64,000 nt of DNA from Owenia fusiformis (taxonomy: Eukaryota > Annelida > Polychaeta > Sabellida > Oweniidae), in the NCBI GenBank assembly GCA_903813345.2, contig CAIIXF020000001.1:47447885-47511884 (forward strand), read 5' to 3'. The notes beneath the pieces were generated by a model that was not told the DNA's origin, ran no database searches, and worked only from the letters and a program-made list of their open reading frames with translations. Shown here piece by piece: positions 34,049 through 44,947 of this stretch. The position numbers and the translations under genes were made by a program. Each line of letters begins with the position of its first letter. The stretch's first letter is position 1.

Positions 34049-34371
34049 AGATATAGTATTTCAAATATTTCCATCATTTTGATGTATCAAATTGCTGTCT
34101 TTATCTCCAAAATTATCAAAATACCAGTTTTTACATCATATAATAAGTGTTGATTTCTTGTGTATCCAATTAAAATGTCAAAATCAAAGCTCTCTTTAGC
34201 ATCCCTATGGCCTCTGGCGTAGAGCCATCTTTTACCAGTGTTCAACAGCCAAAAGGTAATACAAATGGCCATTAGAAATCAGTCCTAGAAATATTAATAT
34301 ATCGATTGAAAGATGGCAGTATCGTTTGCTTGTTAGGTGTAGTCTATATGCACAGCTCTGCCATCTTTCAG

Positions 34372-35255
34372 TCAACACCAAACTTTCTATCGGCCAACAT
34401 ATGGCGTGGAAAATGGAAGGAACGAGCAGCGGCTGAAAAGTATCTATCCTCTAAAGAATTAGATCAAAAGCACATGGTGAACTCTTAATCCTTAACTCCA
34501 AAAGTGTCACCTTCATGGTTAAAAACTAGACATTCCTAAATTTCCATAAGGAGAAACATCGCCAAAATTTCACAGCAATCCATCGGACAAATGGTTTCTC
34601 TTGAAATCGCTATCAGAGACAAGAAAATTGAGACGCCGCCACGCGCCCGGCAAGCTGACGACAATGGCACACATTTTAAGGTACCGAATAAAAAAACAGA
34701 AGCGATAGTGAGTGCGTTATAAAATTATACCAGACAGGTGACAATTTGATCGGCATTGATTTGATCGATGACCCATTAGTGAGATACTATGGAATGTCCC
34801 TCGGACAGCATACGGAACCGTTTACAATGCTTGAAGTTTTTTGGCAATATACCAAATAAACTACTTCACTCATATTTTCATTCAAATATCTCGTGATCGA
34901 TATTATAGTATCAGGTATTTTGGAATTTATTTTAATTTAATTACGAACTACAAATATTTGTGTCCGCCTAATTTGAACTAATTTATAGGAAATGTTTGAC
35001 ATAAATGGGCGTACAATTCCTCGGAATCTTATCATAACATATTATTTAAACTTTGTTTAGATCTGCTTAACAAAATATTGAATATTTTATTTGGCAATCG
35101 TGTCAAATGACTTTTTCCAACCTATCCAAGTTTCCAATTATAACTGTTCTTTGTAGACACCTGGCAAAATAAACAAGGCGCAACCAAATCATCTGTTCGT
35201 GGAAATATCTAACTGGTTTCGCCGGAGAGGATTGCCTAATCCTAATGAATTTTAA
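34372..35255 (+). CDS. Tentative three-exon small gene, function unknown (5' exon not found)
   Basis: Three open segments have matching splice signals: 34372-34476 (after ...ctttcag, before gtgaac), 34576-34680 (after ...tttcacag, before gtaccg) and 35157-35255 (after ...ctttgtag, ending TAA). Lengths are 105, 105 and 99, all phase 0, so they join in one frame to about 102 residues. The peptide is polar and basic (ANIWRGKWKERAAAEKYL; EISNWFRRRGLPNPNEF at the C-terminus). GC content of exon 2 is clearly above its surroundings. I recognise no family; NWFRRR is only loosely homeodomain-like and should not be read as one. If exon 1 is instead extended upstream, an in-frame ATG exists at 34306. 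It could be a chance alignment of splice-like sites, or part of a longer gene. Confidence 0.35.
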
Positions 35256-37158
35256 CAAAGATGTAGGCCCGCAACTGTCTTCATGCGAAGCCTGCTAGGT
35301 CAGATCATAGCCTGAGCATAGTCTTAACAATTGCGCCTGAGACAAGTACCATCGGCAGTATTTCACACTCGGTAAATAGAGAAACAATCAATGGGCCCAG
35401 TGTAATACATTGCGGATGAAGAGCATTCGTAAACTGTGGCCATTGTCATGGTTACATTTGCTTGTGGCTATCGCATTACAATTAAGAAATTTACCATCCA
35501 CAATATCTAACTTCTCCTTCCGACACCCTGTAAGTGAAGGTCAAAACGTGCATGTTTTTATTTTGCTCATACACTTTAAATGATGCATGGATTTCAATGA
35601 TATTTTGGCAGAAAAGGGAATTGAAAAGGTAAAAGTCTGCTCTAAAAATGAATGTTCTTACGACCACTTTTTTCTTGATCCCGACAGCATATGTCTTATA
35701 TATAAACTTTTTATATTTTAGGTTCCATGTGGAAATGAAAGTATACCAAACGCCTAGACCATTTGCATCTGTCTCTTTGACATACTTTATGTGAATCAGA
35801 TGTCGTTTAAGACTTATCATTAAAATGTTTTTAATACACACATTATTCAAAAGGATCACCACATAAAACATGGGCGTTTTGCTGTCCCAACCTGTAGATT
35901 CTTTTTCTGGCATAGTCGTTTTTGCTCTAGGATATTACAACTTCAATATCCTGTGGTGGTAGTTTGTTCCAAAACATTTTTGGGATCACCCAGGCTGAAA
36001 AACCAATATGTTTCATCAACTCTCACAACAATAAACATTGCCAGAGGATTTAGCGTGAAGTGCCATTTATAAATTTTGTATCTCAAGGGCTAAACTTTTA
36101 AGCTATTTAAACATCGATCGTTTAGTTGAATCTCTAACCCTAAGACTAAAGTCTAAAATAGACTTAAATTATAAAAGGCAGAATGGAACAATCAAGATAT
36201 TGATATAAATGTTTTTGTAAATAGTTGAAGTTTGAACATGCTCGCCTAACGTCTTTTTTCTTTGCAACTAAATATAATGTTAAAGTGGGCAGTATTCTTG
36301 ATCCTTTAATTGGTATTTACAGAAATTAAAGTTAAGACAGCGATGTCTAAGAGTTTGGTTTTTGGAAGTCAAAAATTTACTTTGTTTGAAAATATTCCAT
36401 CAGGTCCATGAATGAACCGTTGGTATCGTGTAAATTCACCTTATGAAATAGTTCATTTTAAAGTTGTAATTACCTAGTGTAATAAATTATACTGCGAACG
36501 CACCCTCGCCCCTCCACCATAACTAATACAAATAGAACCATTAGATGACAAGAGGAAAAGAGTTTTAAAATGTTTTTCATATTACGCTTCTAGCTCAATT
36601 TTGAATGAAGTTGCATCAGTTTTTGTAAAATTCAAAATAAATGTTAAACTTTCTTTGGCTCGCTTATACCACTATTGCATCCACCCGGACTGAAAGCTGG
36701 CTACGTCCCTGCCACATGTACACGAACAACTTTGTGCAGTAGCAATTGTTCAGTGAAGCTGACCTTACGTACAGTATCATATCATACTGTTTGAGATATA
36801 TTGATACATTTGGCACTCACATCAATCATGGTTGACGAATAAATTCAATTAAATGAATTAGTGTAATGGCAAAGCATTCCAGGTATTAATGTATGATGCA
36901 GAAATGAAGTAGCAATTAATCCAATATAATTTATGTTATGTCACACATCACTTGCGAGTTTCAGAAATAACTCACCTTTGATCAAATGTACATTTCATTT
37001 CATTTAACTTAATCTTTCAATATTGACACACAGTATATGAAATAGAAGAACATTTCTAAATTTTTGAATATTTGCCACGTCCAATGAGAATGCTTGCTTA
37101 GATTGAATTGGCAACAAGTATGAGGCTGAGAAGGACAAATTGTATCTTACAACATCGC
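35256..37158. other. Intergenic between the tentative small gene and HES-A
   Basis: An open frame on the minus strand (35913-35491, 140 codons) shows no family signature. A minus-strand segment near 35930-36000 reads FWNKLPPQDIE, like the C-terminal WNxLP tail of non-LTR reverse transcriptases, so a decayed LINE end is possible. CTGGCTACGTCCCTG near 36698-36712 is a fragment of a common dispersed repeat. Confidence 0.35.
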
Positions 37159-37164
37159 TTTATT
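37159..37164 (-). terminator. Candidate polyadenylation signal of HES-A
   Basis: TTTATT on plus reads AATAAA on the HES-A sense strand, about 315 bases past its stop codon. Confidence 0.35.
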
Positions 37165-37479
37165 AGAGTAATCCAGATCAGATTGTAAAGCTTGACCGCC
37201 CTGTGAACTCAAAAATATTTACAAACAGAATACACTTTGTATAAATCCGTAATATATAAATATATTTAAGTTACATAATTACTGCACAAAGGCCATTTGA
37301 GTCCAATTCCATTTGTATAAAAATAGATAAAACAAATTCTACAAGAATTCTTAACAAGTGTAACAAACATGTTGTTGCCCTATCCACCTCCACGGTATTA
37401 CGCACTGTTATTATCCAACTGCTAAAATCCATTGTTAAAACACAGTATTGGCCAAAATATCGCTGAACTATGCGAGAGG

Positions 37480-40079
37480 TCATCTTGACCATGGTCTCCA
37501 AACATCCTCTTCAAGTTGTTCCTGATCCACAGCGTCAACTTGTGGATTTGGGGATGGTTCGAGCACCGGGGGTTGATGCTGTTGTGCTATAAGCGACGGA
37601 GAAGTGTACTGGTTAGAGGATGCACAAACAAATGAGCTAGTACCCTCGAAAGGATTTGTATGTAAAGGGACAAGAGATGAGCCACCATGAACTTGCCCCG
37701 CTATCAAAAATGATTGTTTTGCTTCTGATGTGTTATGTCCGGTATTAGGGTGTGTTGCATTGTGTTGCGCTGGGGGTATTATGCCAACAGCAGGAATAAT
37801 GTACTGAGGAATAGATACCCCACTCCCAATAACTTGACTCGGCACTAGTATCGCAATCTGTCCAGCACTTGCAGAAGGAAGTGTTGTCGGGATAGCAAAT
37901 GTAGTAGTAGCATTTACAGTTTGTGAAAATGTGCAGGTTGTTTCCAAATCAGTACTTGTTTTTGTATTAGACGTGTCCATGTCCATCCTTGGATGTACCG
38001 GCTCTTGGTTAGATGATCTCATAGTTAGGTCTAATGCGCTAGAATACCCTCCACTAGTAGATGGGGCTGGGTTGTCGGAGCGCTCACCTGGTGAAAATTC
38101 GATATTTGAGCTACTGATAAAGGATTCTGGTTTAGGTAATAGTAAAGGAGACTGGGTAGCAAGGACTGACTGAACAGATCTTGAACGCATTATAGGGACT
38201 ACATGGGGTTTGTTGGCCTGAGTGTTAACGTTAGCGGCGAGGTGGGACAACAGCCGCCCCCTCATATGTACATCTATCCCATCAATCGTGGTTAGATATC
38301 GAGCCACCTCGTCAGCACACTCATTATAGCCATCGTGATATTTGGCGACTGAATCCGGGTCTCGAACGGTCGCTGCAAAATAAAAGTAGAAGTAGCGTTT
38401 AGAAATTCAGTGTATTATGCCTCACATAAAAGATTGCTCATTATCATTGGCTGGTGATTTATAATAGAAATTACCTTACCAAAGAACTTAACATAAAATG
38501 ATACGAAGTGTCTTTTTAAAGAATTTTCCCATGAGTTTTTATTTTTAGTGTTTTGTTTATAAGTGATACATGATCTATTTGGGGAGCTAGATTATAGTAA
38601 CATCACTTGGTTCATACACGCGGAACGTCAATATTTGCTAGGATGTCCCAGGTTAATATTAATAATGATAAATGACACGTTTTATTTATCATGTCATCTA
38701 GGTTATAAACTGAGGTGTTGAAATGTATACACTCTCTAGAATTAAATTCTCCGAAACTTAAATCACTTTAATTTTATAAATTTCAGTTGCAATTTTGATT
38801 AACAAGGCATATTTAATATATACAATTATTTAGCATATTGAAATAGTCATTGACATCGTTGAATCTATAAATCACATGAAATGAAATAACAAAAGGACGT
38901 GACACGTTAACAAAAATATATGTGGGGATTTATTGACTAAAAAAGTCAAGAATACAAAGCTGAAGATGATAAAGTGTATTAAGCCTGACCCTCGCCTTGG
39001 CCTCAGTATTAGATGTATACCTGAAAGGTTGGTCCTCTGGAGTTGGCGCAGATACCTAACCGTCATCTCCAAAATATCGGCTTTCTCCATCTTTGAATGT
39101 CTTGAGCCCTGTTAAAAAGAACATCATATCTTATGATTAATCGGGATCAATGAATACCTTTCAATGTAAGAATATTCGTGTATGCAACTTATGATTAGAT
39201 TCCTAGTTCACCTATGTCACACTGATCAAATTTTTCTAAAGATCTATCCTTTATCACGACTAAGCTAGGAGCGTGGGAATATGCAAACCAAAGTTTACCA
39301 ACATGTTTTTTATTACATTGTGCTAACTGATGTTTTGTCCCAAAAGGCAATTTCAGTTGAATTTAATTTTGTTTGCGCAGTACTATTCAATTCAATATTC
39401 GATCACGAGCAATAGTTTCAAAAGAAGAAATAGACCAAACGATTGTGAAACAATACAAATGGGGACATTTTTTCTTTGGTTGCAATTGCGCAAAAAATGT
39501 TTGGCGATACTTACTTTTGTTTTACGTTTAATCGTGCTGAACAAATCACACACTATAATTTACGTATTTACATTAGAAGAAAAGTTTGGAATTAAAATTC
39601 AACCAATGGCAATATTAGTTATTAAACGTATCAATACCCTACAAAGCGAATACATGTGATTTTTTCTAAAAGGCACGAGGTGAAATCAACAGCCGATTCA
39701 TAAGAAATATAACTGGTATTGAGATTGGATTAATCCGACCAATTCATTATTAATCTTTGATATTTCCGTTTCATTAGGCATGAGATCAAATGAACTGTTC
39801 TTCATTTACCTCTTGTTTCATGAAGTCGACCAGGAGTCCTTTCAGCTCAGATAAGCACGTATTGATCCTCGCCCTTCGCCGCTTTTCCATCACGGGTTTA
39901 TTACTCTAAACAATAATCTTACGTAATATATTCATTCTCACTGCATCATAAATCTAATAATGGCGTTTGGAATTAGATATAATATGATTTATTTATGTAT
40001 TACTTAAAAATGTCCAAACCTTTTTTGATGCATTTGCCTCTGCAGTGGACGACGATGACGTAACACTCTCAGACGCCAT
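37480..40079 (-). CDS. HES: HES (Hairy/Enhancer of split) bHLH-Orange repressor A, 4 exons, 378 aa
   Basis: DNA-binding transcriptional repressor. Exons on the minus strand: 40079-40020, 39905-39810, 39108-39021, 38372-37480 (60, 96, 88 and 893 nt), with an unbroken frame and TGA at 37482-37480. The basic region SNKPVMEKRRRARIN has the proline that marks the Hairy/E(spl) class. Helix 2 contains SKMEKADILEMTVRYLRQLQ. An Orange domain follows at about residues 92-130 (KYHDGYNECADEVARYL...). The protein ends WRPWSR, i.e. the Groucho/TLE-recruiting WRPW plus two residues, as in HES1/HES4 where WRPW is also followed by two residues. ALDLTMR (residues 194-200, bases 38037-38017) resembles a CtBP-binding PxDLS/T motif with Ala for Pro. 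Exons 2 and 3 have exactly the lengths of HES-B at 52-53 kb, so the two are paralogues. Su(H) sites upstream suggest Notch control. A candidate poly(A) signal (TTTATT on plus) is at 37159-37164. Confidence 0.95.
38017..38037 (-). other. CtBP-motif-like peptide in HES-A
   Basis: Encodes ALDLTMR in the linker between Orange and WRPW. The CtBP consensus is PxDLS/T; Ala replaces Pro, so binding is uncertain. Confidence 0.35.
39272..39279 (-). promoter_or_regulatory. Su(H)/RBPJ site in HES-A intron 2
   Basis: CGTGGGAA on plus (TTCCCACG on the HES-A sense strand), a perfect YGTGRGAA match. Confidence 0.5.
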
Positions 40080-40291
40080 TGTTTATTACACTTAACCGGT
40101 TCCAATTAGGCTTGATCTGTTTGGCTGTTTATCGTTGTATTTTTCGCATGTCCAGGAGGACAGTTGAACTTCAATGAGATTAACCCTACACTGGAATCTG
40201 ACGATGTTTCACGCTCGGCATCCAGCATACTACTAAGTTTAACTAGTTTAAGTTGAAAGATGATCAGATTTGGCAATGACAGAAATGGAGC

Positions 40292-40299
40292 CGTGGGAA
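40292..40299 (-). promoter_or_regulatory. Su(H)/RBPJ site, HES-A proximal promoter
   Basis: TTCCCACG on the HES-A sense strand, about 213 bases above the ATG. The same sequence in the same orientation lies about 183 bases above the HES-B ATG. Confidence 0.6.
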
Positions 40300-40503
40300 A
40301 GTTGCCGGTAAGTTTCAACATACCAGCGTAAGATCAATTGAGGTAAGTGCGCTATTCAATCCTGTTCAAAGCGCTGATGATTGGCTATACAAAGGTAAAA
40401 CTGTTGACTCGAAGCCTGGCAACCTCCCCTGCTGCATCACTATCAATTAGGGACCAATCCCAGCCCGTAAAAACGAAGACGCGTGCCAAGACTATTGTAT
40501 ACC

Positions 40504-40511
40504 TGTGGGAA
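40504..40511 (-). promoter_or_regulatory. Su(H)/RBPJ site, HES-A distal promoter
   Basis: TTCCCACA on the sense strand, about 425 bases above the ATG; matches YGTGRGAA. Confidence 0.5.
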
Positions 40512-41007
40512 AACTCCGCCCCTATTTGCGCATATATTGAGCGAGAAAAAAACACGTCCTGTTACTGTATTATACACTTACCAAATAGGAGATCTGGCTG
40601 ATCGTGGTTTTGAAGGAAATTCTTTGGCAATGACTAATGAGACACATGAGGCGACTGACGGTGGCACTTATCAAAGCATTGAATACCTGATCATGATAAG
40701 ACAAAATTTGGAGACAAAGGGTTCTGCGTTTCTAAGAAAGTACAACGAACGGAAACTCAGATGTTGGCCTTTTGTCGACGTCCCCTTTAGTCTTACCATA
40801 GCAATGCACGATATATATCGGTGTCACAAATCAATATGTTCAATATAGCACTTGTCATTGATTATTCATTGTGTTTATTTCAACATTTACTTACCTTTTC
40901 AAAGCATAGAACCTGTTATTGCCTCTACATAAATAAAAAGTTGATGTGACATTTTGCTTAAAATCACAATGTTAAAGTTGGCCATATTTCAATATTATAA
41001 GCTAAAC

Positions 41008-41015
41008 CGTGGGAA
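41008..41015 (-). promoter_or_regulatory. Su(H)/RBPJ site upstream of HES-A
   Basis: CGTGGGAA on plus, about 930 bases above the HES-A ATG. Confidence 0.45.
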
Positions 41016-41302
41016 CTCATCGCTAGTAAAACTGCAACTCGAGATCAGAGAGACAGATAAATATACCATCAAATATAAACGAATACAACATTAAGATTTG
41101 ACAGGATAAGTCACTGACAATGGTAGATGTCAGTTGCCCCCAATCCGTCCGAGATTGAATAATAATATTTATTTCAATTGCGTGCCTATATTATATCAAA
41201 AGCAATTCATATCTCACCGACAAACGACCCGAATAATATTCTAATCGTGACACATACATAGAAGACTTAAGATATAACTGAGGAAAACATAATATTAATT
41301 AG

Positions 41303-41659
41303 TATTTCATACTTGAGTGGGTTTGGGGTAGATATCACCCGGGAATATATATCATATCTGAGGAGCGGGCAGGATATATTGTATATGTCCCGCCCTAGGC
41401 CAAATGCGGGCAGATATAATATACCCATCCCGCTCCCGGGAATTTTTTCAAAAGTTTAAAAAGTTTGAAAATTTAAAAAATTTAAATTTCAGAAGTTTAA
41501 AAATTTTCAAAAAGTTTAAATGTTACAATTCTATTGTATTGAGCTGAAGGAATATTATGAAAATGTTGAATATAAATTGTGCTTTTACAGTATAGGCCTT
41601 GTCATTTGAAAAAGGTGGTAAAGGTTATATCTACCCCAAACCCACTCAAGTATGAGATA
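41303..41659. mobile_element. 357-bp element with 33-bp inverted repeats
   Basis: TATTTCATACTTGAGTGGGT at 41303 and its complement ending 41659; one mismatch in 33. The interior carries GGGATATGTCCCG-like short palindromes and (A)nTTT runs. Confidence 0.8.
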
Positions 41660-41662
41660 CAC

Positions 41663-41729
41663 CAGTTATGTACGGTCGGGATATATCTGTATAAACCCTG
41701 TATCCAAAACCTCCCAGTACATAACCCTT
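41663..41729. mobile_element. Short copy of the AGTTATG(T/C)ACGGTCGG inverted element
   Basis: AGTTATGTACGGTCGG at left, ...TCCAAAACCTCCCAGTACA plus TAACCC at right. A longer copy is at 42113-42343. Confidence 0.6.
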
Positions 41730-41732
41730 ATG

Positions 41733-42111
41733 TATTCCATACCTGATGAGGTTTCAGGGACATATCAACCGGGAATATATTCCATATCCGGGCAAATATT
41801 TTTCGTATGTCCCGCTCCAACGGAGCTCCGGGACATATAAATCGTATGTCCCGCTCAAAAAAAATTGAAAAATAAATTCGGGAAAAAAACTTTGAAAATA
41901 AAAATTTGAAAAAAAAATTGTAAAAAAATTCTGAAAAAAAATTATGCAAAAAATGTGAAAAAAATGTTGGAATTTTTTTTTCATTTTTGAAAAAAATTGA
42001 AAACAAATTTGGAAATTTTTTTTTTTTGAAAATGATAACATTTTGCAAGTAAACACACCAGAGCATATGGGATACATGCTTATTATTTCAAACCTCATCA
42101 GGTATGGAATA
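41733..42111. mobile_element. 379-bp element with perfect 22-bp inverted repeats
   Basis: TATTCCATACCTGATGAGGT (plus TT) and its exact complement. The centre (41850-42035) is an extreme homopurine A-run tract on plus, which yields Phe/Lys-rich open frames by composition alone. It contains GGGACATATAAATCGTATGT between CCCG motifs. Confidence 0.8.
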
Positions 42112-42112
42112 C

Positions 42113-42343
42113 AACAGTTATGCACGGTCGGTTTGGATACAGGAAATATCCCTTGGGATATACAATATATCTTCCCTTGGTCCCTTCGGTCCCTCGGGAA
42201 GATATATTGTATATCCCTCGGCATCGTGAGATATCACAGCCTTCTCTCAGTGTCCTTCTTGTGCATAGCAGAGATGGTCTGAGTATCAGAATGATCCCTC
42301 GGGATATTCCCTGTATCCAAAACCTCCCAGTGCATAACCCCTA
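42113..42343. mobile_element. Longer copy of the AGTTATGCACGGTCGG inverted element
   Basis: AGTTATGCACGGTCGGTTTG plus GATACAGG at left faces CCTGTATCCAAAACCTCCCA plus GTGCATAACC at right. It includes an inner hairpin GATATACAATATATCTTCCC / GGGAAGATATATTGTATATC. Confidence 0.7.
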
Positions 42344-42369
42344 TATACATACTTTTGAATAAGATTATA

Positions 42370-43463
42370 TCTTAAAATACCATTGATCTCATTTCCAAGG
42401 GCAACGAATCGAAGAGATTTTGATTTCACTATTTTGCCTGCTGAAACTAGCTTATTAGTATATCATCATCTATTAAAAACTAAGTACATACTCGTTATTC
42501 GCCCTGGACCAAAGCGGATAATGACCGTGGGCCCGTCACTGTTGCTCAGTGTAGTTCCTGAGATTGTCAAACCATGTTAAGTGTCGCAAACTCGCATTTC
42601 GATTCATGATGGGGAGGATATAATATGGAGATACTTTTAACACTGGCTGATGTTTTCACTCTGACTTGGAAAACAGGTTGCGCCATCTATAGTTTATTTA
42701 TCGTTGACCCTCTTCAAATAGTGCTATCCTAACTTCAACATACTCGACTCACTTATTCATACTACTACTTTGTAGTATGTTCCAATCAGTAGACCATGAC
42801 ATCGTTGTACGAAGTAAATATTCTTTTGTTTTTACTTTAATTTACAATATGCGTCAAATATTGTTTTTATTCAAATGTGAAAGCATGATGACTGGAACAA
42901 AATAAAACTTAAACTATAAAGGAAGAAAGATAAAATAAGAGTAAGAATTGATCAACAATTCTTCTTTTGGTTTTATTTTCACTGGATTATTCAATAATAC
43001 AGGTCACGGTTATGCTACAAACTGACTGTCTAACTCAGAAGACTTCATTTAAAAGAAAGATTTGAGAATATGTATTGTCTGTGTTCGTGTGGTTATAGAA
43101 GTGATAGTCATAAAAACCAATAGAACATACCACCTACCAGTCTATGGTTAACAAATAACAATGGATAGTATGATCTTTAACATTCCAAACCACATACCAT
43201 TTATAATTAACATTATATTTTATATTTTACTTGGGAAGAAAGTACTCTTTAATTCCATTTTATTACCATAAAAGACATAATTGCTACGTAAATTCTCTAA
43301 GGAATCTTAATAAGACACCTGGTTCAAGTATAACATTGACACTTTTTAATACACATTCACTTTTTTAATGGATCGAATATTCATTTTGGTTTGAGATCTA
43401 TTTGTTCCACAGTTCATAGTAATCCAATATAGTCTCCCATCAAACAATTTTAAAAAATATATA
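42370..43463. other. HES intergenic, unassigned
   Basis: Apart from a shred of the palindrome family (tttcactattttgcctgc near 42425), I recognise nothing. Confidence 0.5.
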
Positions 43464-43854
43464 CAGAGTGACCAAAACAGTTTTTTGGGGTATTAAGTAC
43501 TTTTATACAGTGCAAGACAAAAAAGTAATCTTAATCTGTTGAGCTAATGTCTACACCAACAACAACCCTTGAAACATTGAAACAAGAGATAGGAGGAAAA
43601 ATGAGAGTCATCACCCAAGATGTCTGTGTTCGGGTACTTCGACCGATATGTTTGCCTCCAGACACGACGCCAGCATTTTGTAGCATGTTTTGTAAAAATG
43701 ACCACAACATATTGACCATCGGGGATAGACCCATGCGATTTGGTAGAATGAAAGAACATTGACCAAGGTTTAATTTTCTAAAATATGACCATAAACCCAT
43801 ACTAAATGACTGAATAATTAATTTTTGTTTGGGTTACCTTTTTGGCTCACCCTG
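43464..43854 (+). mobile_element. 391-bp internally deleted mariner/IS630-type element with transposase C-terminal remnant
   Basis: Ends CAGAGTGACCAAAA and the complement of CAGGGTGAGCCAAAA; TA at 43462-43463 and 43855-43856. The plus frame 43547-43762 contains TLETLKQEIGGKMRVITQDV, which fits the LxELKxRI...I...V tail of Tc/IS630 transposases. The catalytic domain is missing. Confidence 0.65.
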
Positions 43855-44270
43855 TATGTAGTTTAAAAGTTGAAAGCTTTTAATGGCACCATTGAGGGGT
43901 TGTCTGACATATGAGCTCTGAAAAAAAAACTTCTCAATTTGCAATTTAAATTCTCCGTACCTATTGATCGGATTTCATGGAATAAAAAGTATCTTTGCTC
44001 TTGTACAGATGTGCGGCGAATAAAACTGATTTCTGTTCTAACCGACTTCGGGTACGAAAACGATCATTAGTAGACTATAGATCTCTCATGGCAATTATAT
44101 ACTTTATAGCCGTGTCTATATGACTAGGGCCATCGGGAATGTAACTTTTAATATCAATTCTTGCAACGTACTGAGAGGGTAATTCTTGGTTATTTTAGAT
44201 ATTCGAGAAATAATTCATAAGGAAAAGTTTCCAGAAAGATTAATTAGATTTGTTCTGGTGGCCATTTTAC

Positions 44271-44300
44271 TGAAGTGAACGTGAAGTGAAAGTGAAATCA
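44271..44300 (+). repeat. AAGTGA-type short repeat
   Basis: Four degenerate GAAGTGAA/AAGTGAAAGTGAAATC units, similar to an IRF-binding element; possibly a simple repeat only. Confidence 0.35.
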
Positions 44301-44917
44301 ATAGTTGACGATGCGCTGTTTAAACAATACCAATATGGAGTTAGATATTTTACTCCTTTAACATTACTGCGTGATCAATTTGTTCAATCATGTTTGGAAA
44401 ATGTAGGTTACAGTTGTGTGCTCTCTTTTTGCCAATTCTTCCATTGAAATTGATGGGTTTTCCAATGCTTCGTGTTTCTTTTAACATCATTGGATTTACA
44501 AGATTTTCTTATTCCCAAAATGCTGTTATTCCACCAGTTATTCAATTCAATTTAATACATTCATACATGCATATTACGAGCATTTTCGAGAATTCAAACT
44601 ATAATTAAATAAAAATTATGTGGATATAAATGACATATTACTTAGAGTGTAAAAATAATTAATGTATAGTGTTACTGAAACGAAAGCTAGACAAACCGAA
44701 CGTCTCGACTGATTGTTTAAGGTGCTTGGTATTACTTTAATTGAAATAATGTGATCATAATTATTATCCTATATGATAATCATGGAAGTAAGAAAAATGA
44801 AACGAAAATGGCTAGAAATGTAAATCTGACGGGGATGGGTGGGAATTTAAAGTTGGTATTCCTTTGCATCTTTTGTTTAATGTTAAAATAATATCACGAA
44901 TATATGTGTGCAACTGC

Positions 44918-44947
44918 ATATCATATCATATCATATCATATCATATC
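44918..44947 (+). repeat. (ATATC)n microsatellite
   Basis: Five to six CATAT pentamers in a row. Confidence 0.9.

Noticed and set aside
35200-35255. Homeodomain recognition helix (NWFRRR)
   Set aside because: The residues around it do not fit WFxNRR, and no helices 1-2 are encoded upstream.
35491-35913. 140-codon minus-strand frame
   Set aside because: No recognisable domain; it sits next to a decayed RT-like WNKLP tail and is probably repeat-derived or chance.
41728-42224. Overlapping minus-strand frames of 112 and 156 codons rich in Phe/Lys
   Set aside because: They result from the A/T homopolymer core of a foldback element.
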